Source: Roseomonas sp.
GTDB taxonomy: Bacteria; Pseudomonadota; Alphaproteobacteria; Acetobacterales; Acetobacteraceae
Reading direction: 5' to 3'
Length of the DNA stretch: 64,000 nucleotides
NCBI GenBank assembly: GCA_020249285.1
Contig: JADCFX010000040.1
Span: 1 to 64,000, forward strand
This document shows, in pieces, positions 60,405 through 64,000 of this stretch. A model generated the notes under the pieces. It had not been told where the DNA came from and did not search any database. It saw only the letters and a list, made by a program, of their open reading frames with translations. Position numbers and translations under genes: made by a program. The stretch's first letter is position 1; every line of letters begins with the position of its first letter.

Positions 60405-62214
60405 CGCTCTTCGCGAGGTTGCGTGGCTGATCCACATCCGTGCCCTTCAGTACCGCAACATGATAGGCGAGAAACTGCACCGGGATAGTGTGCAGAATGG
60501 GTGCGGCGAAGGCCGGCACGCGCGGCAGCACCACAATGCGCTCGGCAAATCCGCGCAGCTTTTCCGCGCCAAGATCATCGGTGAAGGCCATGACACGCCC
60601 ACCCCGCGCAGCCGATTCCTGAAGATTGGACGCGGTTTTTTCAAATAGCGGACCTGAGGGGCAGAGCGCTATCACCGGCACGGCAGGATCAATCAACGCA
60701 ATCGGGCCATGCTTCATTTCGCCGGCGGCGTAACCCTCGGCATGGATATAGGAAAGTTCCTTCAATTTCAGCGCGCCTTCAAGCGCCACGGGAAACAGCG
60801 CGCCGCGCCCAAGGAACAGCACATCACGCGCCTTGGCCACTTCCACTGCCATCGCGCGAATTTCGTCATCGCGTTCGAGCACTGCGGCAGCGTTGGAAGG
60901 CACCTCCAACAAAGCCGCAGTCAATTCCGCTTCCTGTTCCGTAGTGATAATGGCGCGCGCGCGCCCCAACCCGATGGCGAGACAAGCCAGCACTGAAAGC
61001 TGAGCGATCACCGATTTGGTGGAAGCAACGGCAACCTCCGGCCCCGCGACGGTGATCACCGCAGCATCACTTTCGCGTGCCATGGTGCTTTCCGGGACAT
61101 TCACAATGGAAAGGATGCGCTGACCGCGCTGCTTCAAGAGCCGAAGTGCCGCGAGCGTATCGGCGGTCTCGCCACTTTGGCTGAGCAGCAGCGCGCCACC
61201 ACCCGCCGGCAAGGGCGGGTCGCGATAGCGCAATTCGCTGGCAAAATCAGCATCCACGGGCAGGCGCGCCACTTCCTCAATCCAATAGCGCCCGACCAAA
61301 CCCGCCAGATAAGCACTGCCGCAAGCGGTCATGATCAGGCGCGGGACTGTCACAGGATCGAAAGGCAGTTCGGGCAGGATTACGCGCCGCTGCGCCGGGT
61401 CCAGATATTGCGTCAAGGTATCACCCAGCACCACCGGATGTTCGTGCAATTCCTTTTCCATGAAATGGCGATAATTGCCCTTGCCGGTGGTGGCGCCCGA
61501 AACAGCGGTGAGCTTGATCTGGCGCGCCACTTCCGCGCCTTTCGCATCATGAAACCGCGCACCGTTGCGATCCAGCACCGCCCAATCGCCTTCTTCCAGA
61601 TAGGCGATACGCCGGGTCAGCGGCGCCAAGGCAAGTGCATCCGACCCCACAAACATCTCGCCCTCACCAAAACCAACGGCAAGAGGCGCGCCTTGGCGGG
61701 CGCAAATCAGCAATTCCGGATGGCCGGCAAAAATCATCGCCAGCGCAAAGGCGCCATGCACGCGCTTCAGCGCTGCTGCCGCTGCGGCTTCAGGCGTTGC
61801 GCCGGCTTGCAGGAAATCATCCACCAGCAGGGCGAAGGTTTCCGTATCGGTTTCGGTTTGGAAGGCATGGCCACGCGCTTCCAATTCCGAGCGCAGTTCT
61901 GCGTGGTTTTCGATAATGCCGTTATGGACGACAACCACGCGCGCCGTGCCATGCGGGTGTGCATTGCGCGTGGTGGGCGCGCCATGTGTGGCCCAGCGCG
62001 TATGGCCAATGCCGGTGGTGCCGGCCAACGGCTCGGCATCCAAGGCAGTCGCCAGATTGCCAAGCTTGCCCTCGGCGCGCCTGCGATCAATCTTGCCGTC
62101 AATCAGCGTCGCAATGCCGGCGCTATCATAACCGCGATATTCCAGCCGCCGCAGCGCTTCCAAAAGCCGGGGCGCCGCTGCCTGTTGCCCGACCACACCA
62201 ACAATGCCGCACAT
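60391..62214 (-). CDS. glmS: glutamine-fructose-6-phosphate aminotransferase
   Basis: The 607-residue enzyme makes glucosamine 6-phosphate for peptidoglycan and LPS. The glutaminase domain has the nucleophile Cys 2 in MCGIVGVVG, with GHTRWATHGAP and HNGIIENHAELR. Two SIS domains follow (MTACGSAYLAGLVGRYWIEE, LLLSQSGETADTL, and GALKLKELSYIHAEGYAAGE). The start overlaps the glmU stop by one base, so the GlcNAc pathway enzymes are coupled. No glmS ribozyme is present, as expected for proteobacteria. Confidence 0.97.
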   Translation of the reverse strand: MCGIVGVVGQQAAAPRLLEALRRLEYRGYDSAGIATLIDGKIDRRRAEGKLGNLATALDAEPLAGTTGIGHTRWATHGAPTTRNAHPHGTARVVVVHNGIIENHAELRSELEARGHAFQTETDTETFALLVDDFLQAGATPEAAAAAALKRVHGAFALAMIFAGHPELLICARQGAPLAVGFGEGEMFVGSDALALAPLTRRIAYLEEGDWAVLDRNGARFHDAKGAEVARQIKLTAVSGATTGKGNYRHFMEKELHEHPVVLGDTLTQYLDPAQRRVILPELPFDPVTVPRLIMTACGSAYLAGLVGRYWIEEVARLPVDADFASELRYRDPPLPAGGGALLLSQSGETADTLAALRLLKQRGQRILSIVNVPESTMARESDAAVITVAGPEVAVASTKSVIAQLSVLACLAIGLGRARAIITTEQEAELTAALLEVPSNAAAVLERDDEIRAMAVEVAKARDVLFLGRGALFPVALEGALKLKELSYIHAEGYAAGEMKHGPIALIDPAVPVIALCPSGPLFEKTASNLQESAARGGRVMAFTDDLGAEKLRGFAERIVVLPRVPAFAAPILHTIPVQFLAYHVAVLKGTDVDQPRNLAKSVTVE

Positions 62215-63521
62215 CAGCGCTTCCCCTTGCCCTTGAAACCGCGCCCTGGTTTTACCGCCTGGCGCCCGCGCGCAATCGCCAGCGCATCATCTGGCACGTC
62301 TTCCGTAATCACACTGCCGGCGGCCACCAGCGCACGCGCACCAATTTTCACCGGCGCCACCAGCGCCGTATCACTGCCAATGAAAGCGCCTTCACCAATT
62401 TCGGTGCGATGCTTCGCCACGCCATCATAATTGCAGGTGATGGTGCCGGCACCAATATTGGCCCCCGCGCCAATCGTGGCGTCGCCCAAATAGCTCAAAT
62501 GATTCGCCTTCGCACCAGCGCCGAGGGTGGTGGCCTTCAGCTCCACGAAATTGCCGACATGGGCATGGGGTTCAATGACCGTACCCGGGCGGAGCCGTGC
62601 ATAAGGGCCAATCACCGCACCCCGCTTCACCATGCAACCTTCCAAATGGCTGAAGGCGCGGATGGTCACGCCATCTTCGACTGTAACGCCAGGGCCAAAA
62701 AAGATATTGGGTTCCAGCACCACATCCGCGCCCAATTGCGTGTCATGGGAAAGATACACGCTCTCCGGCGCCAGCATCGTCACCCCACCTGCCATGGCGG
62801 CGGCGCGCAGGCTTCGTTGCACTTCCGCTTCCGCTTGCGCCAATTCAGCGCGGCTATTGATGCCGCGAAGCTCGGCCTCTGGCGCTTCCACCGCGACCAC
62901 GCGCTTGCCTTCCGCCCGCGCCTGTTGGATCACATCGGTCAGATAATATTCGCCCTTGGCATTATTGTTGCCAATGGCGCCAAGCCAGCGGAACAAATCC
63001 TGTGCCGGGGCACAAATCACACCAGCATTGCAAAGCCCGATCGCGCGTTCTTCTGCCGTCGCATCCGCCCATTCAACAATACGCGTGACTTCGGATTTCT
63101 CATCCAGCACCACACGCCCATAGCGCACGGGATCAGCGGGCCGCATGGCCAGCAGCGCAAGCCCGGCGGTTTCGCGTGCAGCCACCAGCGCCTGCAATGT
63201 GGCCGGCGAGATCAGCGGATTGTCACCATAAAGCACCGCCACATCACCCTGATGCCCACCCAGCAAGGGGGCCGCTTGCAGCGCCGCATGGCCGGTGCCG
63301 AGCCTTTCCCGCTGCACCACGACCTCGCGCGGCGCCACAGCGTCTTCCAGCGCCGGCATATCCGGCCCGACCACCACCACAATGCGCCCGAAAACCTGCG
63401 CGCAAGCGCTGATCAGATGCTGGATCATGGGCCGCCCCGCCAAGGGGTGCAGCACCTTGGGTTGGGTGGAACGCATGCGCGTCCCAAGGCCGGCGGCGAG
63501 GATGATGGCGGCGGGGCTCAT
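62214..63521 (-). CDS. glmU: bifunctional GlcNAc-1-phosphate uridyltransferase / GlcN-1-P acetyltransferase
   Basis: The 435-residue enzyme makes UDP-GlcNAc. The N-terminal pyrophosphorylase has AIILAAGLGTRMRSTQPKVLH, LGTGHAALQA, VLYGDNPLI, and NAGVICAP. The C-terminal left-handed beta helix has RLRPGTVIEPHAHVGNFVEL, KANHLSYLGDATIGAGANIG and TITCNYDGVAKHRTEIG. The ATG at 63521 (MSPAAIILAAG) was chosen from the family start. Slightly shorter than E. coli GlmU. It forms an overlapping pair with glmS. Confidence 0.96.
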   Translation of the reverse strand: MSPAAIILAAGLGTRMRSTQPKVLHPLAGRPMIQHLISACAQVFGRIVVVVGPDMPALEDAVAPREVVVQRERLGTGHAALQAAPLLGGHQGDVAVLYGDNPLISPATLQALVAARETAGLALLAMRPADPVRYGRVVLDEKSEVTRIVEWADATAEERAIGLCNAGVICAPAQDLFRWLGAIGNNNAKGEYYLTDVIQQARAEGKRVVAVEAPEAELRGINSRAELAQAEAEVQRSLRAAAMAGGVTMLAPESVYLSHDTQLGADVVLEPNIFFGPGVTVEDGVTIRAFSHLEGCMVKRGAVIGPYARLRPGTVIEPHAHVGNFVELKATTLGAGAKANHLSYLGDATIGAGANIGAGTITCNYDGVAKHRTEIGEGAFIGSDTALVAPVKIGARALVAAGSVITEDVPDDALAIARGRQAVKPGRGFKGKGKR

Positions 63522-63631
63522 GGCAGTGGTGGTAACGGGCAAAGAGCGCTTCGTCCAGAAGCGGGATAAACGCTCAGTACCCGATGACCCTCACGCCAGG
63601 AAATCGCAGAACCTTCCGCGGATTTATCGCT

Positions 63632-64000
63632 TCAGGCCGCAACAGCGCCCTGTGCGGTGCGACGCATGCGCCGACGCAGCGAAAAGCCCATCATCGTGGC
63701 GCCAGCGAAAAGCGGAATATAGGCAAAGCTGGGGTCCACCTTCACGGTGCGGGCATTGGCCATTTTCAGCATGGTCTGGCGGATCCCGGTCCAGGGGTCG
63801 AGCGCCATCATGAAGCCCAGCAGCGCCGGCGCCAGGACCAGAAGAATGGCAATCACCGCCGCCTGTGCGGCGTATTTTTCGAGCGAGGGGATAACCCGCG
63901 TGGCCAGCGCCGCCGCCATGGCGGCGAAAGCAAGCACGCTCATTATCGGCAGCTTGCTGAAAATGGAAAGGCCATAAACCGCCGCGCCGCGCTGACCGGC
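63632..64000 (-). CDS. membrane protein of unknown function, truncated by the window edge
   Basis: The frame is open to the right edge (64000), giving at least 122 residues. It has three hydrophobic segments (about MSVLAFAAMAAALATRVIP, then AVIAILLVLAPALLGFMMAL, then YIPLFAGATMMGF) and an Arg-rich cytosolic tail, FSLRRRMRRTAQGAVAA. The sequence before the ATG at 63943 still reads like protein (GLSIFSKLPI), so the real start probably lies outside the window. I do not recognise the family. The 110 bases between it and the glmU start hold no gene. Confidence 0.6.
   Translation of the reverse strand, partial: AGQRGAAVYGLSIFSKLPIMSVLAFAAMAAALATRVIPSLEKYAAQAAVIAILLVLAPALLGFMMALDPWTGIRQTMLKMANARTVKVDPSFAYIPLFAGATMMGFSLRRRMRRTAQGAVAA

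Noticed and set aside
1..64000. CRISPR array, prophage, integrase or insertion sequence
   Set aside because: No spaced direct repeats, transposase, integrase, capsid or toxin-antitoxin genes were seen. The only repeats are the leuS tandem, the lspA double hairpin, isolated inverted repeats and paralogous genes.

Overview
The window is GC-rich, densely coding chromosomal DNA of an alphaproteobacterium, most likely from the Rhodospirillales/Acetobacteraceae (Roseomonas-like). This is inferred from gene order typical of that group (leuS-lptE-holA; ribF-ileS-lspA-DUF3035-M16-M16; overlapping glmU-glmS), a three-subunit transhydrogenase operon, a plant-type DAHP synthase, and several TctC/Bug-type periplasmic receptors. 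No rRNA, tRNA, CRISPR array, phage gene or transposase was seen. Coding density is very high and many neighbours overlap by 1-4 bases (ATGA, TGATG).

Layout. 119-1778 (-): a NeuD/PglD-like acyltransferase, an unknown lipoprotein and a candidate 22-residue peptide. 1893-6185 (+): leuS, lptE, holA. 6194-10058 (-): a five-gene cluster reading Bug receptor, cupin, 1-Cys peroxiredoxin, RuBisCO-like protein, cupin. 10322-21431 (+): PhaJ-like hydratase, LOG-like hydrolase, ribF, ileS, lspA, a DUF3035 lipoprotein, an M16 active/inactive peptidase pair, and a CoxG-like protein with a ThDP enzyme. 21476-32692: mostly (-) accessory metabolism (enoyl-CoA hydratase, three Bug-type genes or their partners, a GSA-aminomutase-like enzyme, two CoA-transferases, a cyclase, an odd alpha/beta hydrolase, acyl-CoA synthetase) plus a (+) trypsin-like protease. 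32745-41495 (+ mostly): PepF, an ABC1 kinase, a Bug receptor with a uronate-dehydrogenase-like SDR, and pntAA-pntAB-pntB. 41545-50308 (-): trmJ, DUF305, cysS, gltX, an unknown protein, nadE, a nicotinate phosphoribosyltransferase and aroG. 50414-60330: a beta-lactamase-fold hydrolase, frmA, MFS, gor, MaoC and gabD, then fahA with two tandem cyclases. 60391-64000 (-): glmS, glmU and the end of a membrane protein.

How the genes work together. Housekeeping blocks cover translation (four aminoacyl-tRNA synthetases), envelope biogenesis (LptE, LspA, the GlmS-GlmU route to UDP-GlcNAc), redox (transhydrogenase, glutathione reductase, glutathione-dependent formaldehyde dehydrogenase) and NAD synthesis. 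Between them lie small catabolic modules, several built around a Bug receptor with no TctA/TctB permease in the window.

Most notable observations. (1) Two tandem 66-bp REP-like palindromes lie in frame inside the LeuRS editing domain. (2) A second type of double-hairpin repeat forms the first codons of lspA. (3) The RuBisCO-like protein sits in an unassigned five-gene cluster. (4) An alpha/beta hydrolase has lysine at the nucleophile position. (5) A 45-bp nested inverted repeat lies between trmJ and the DUF305 gene. (6) An intrinsic terminator is embedded in the 3' end of a convergent gene. All functional calls were made by reading the sequence; no database search was run.
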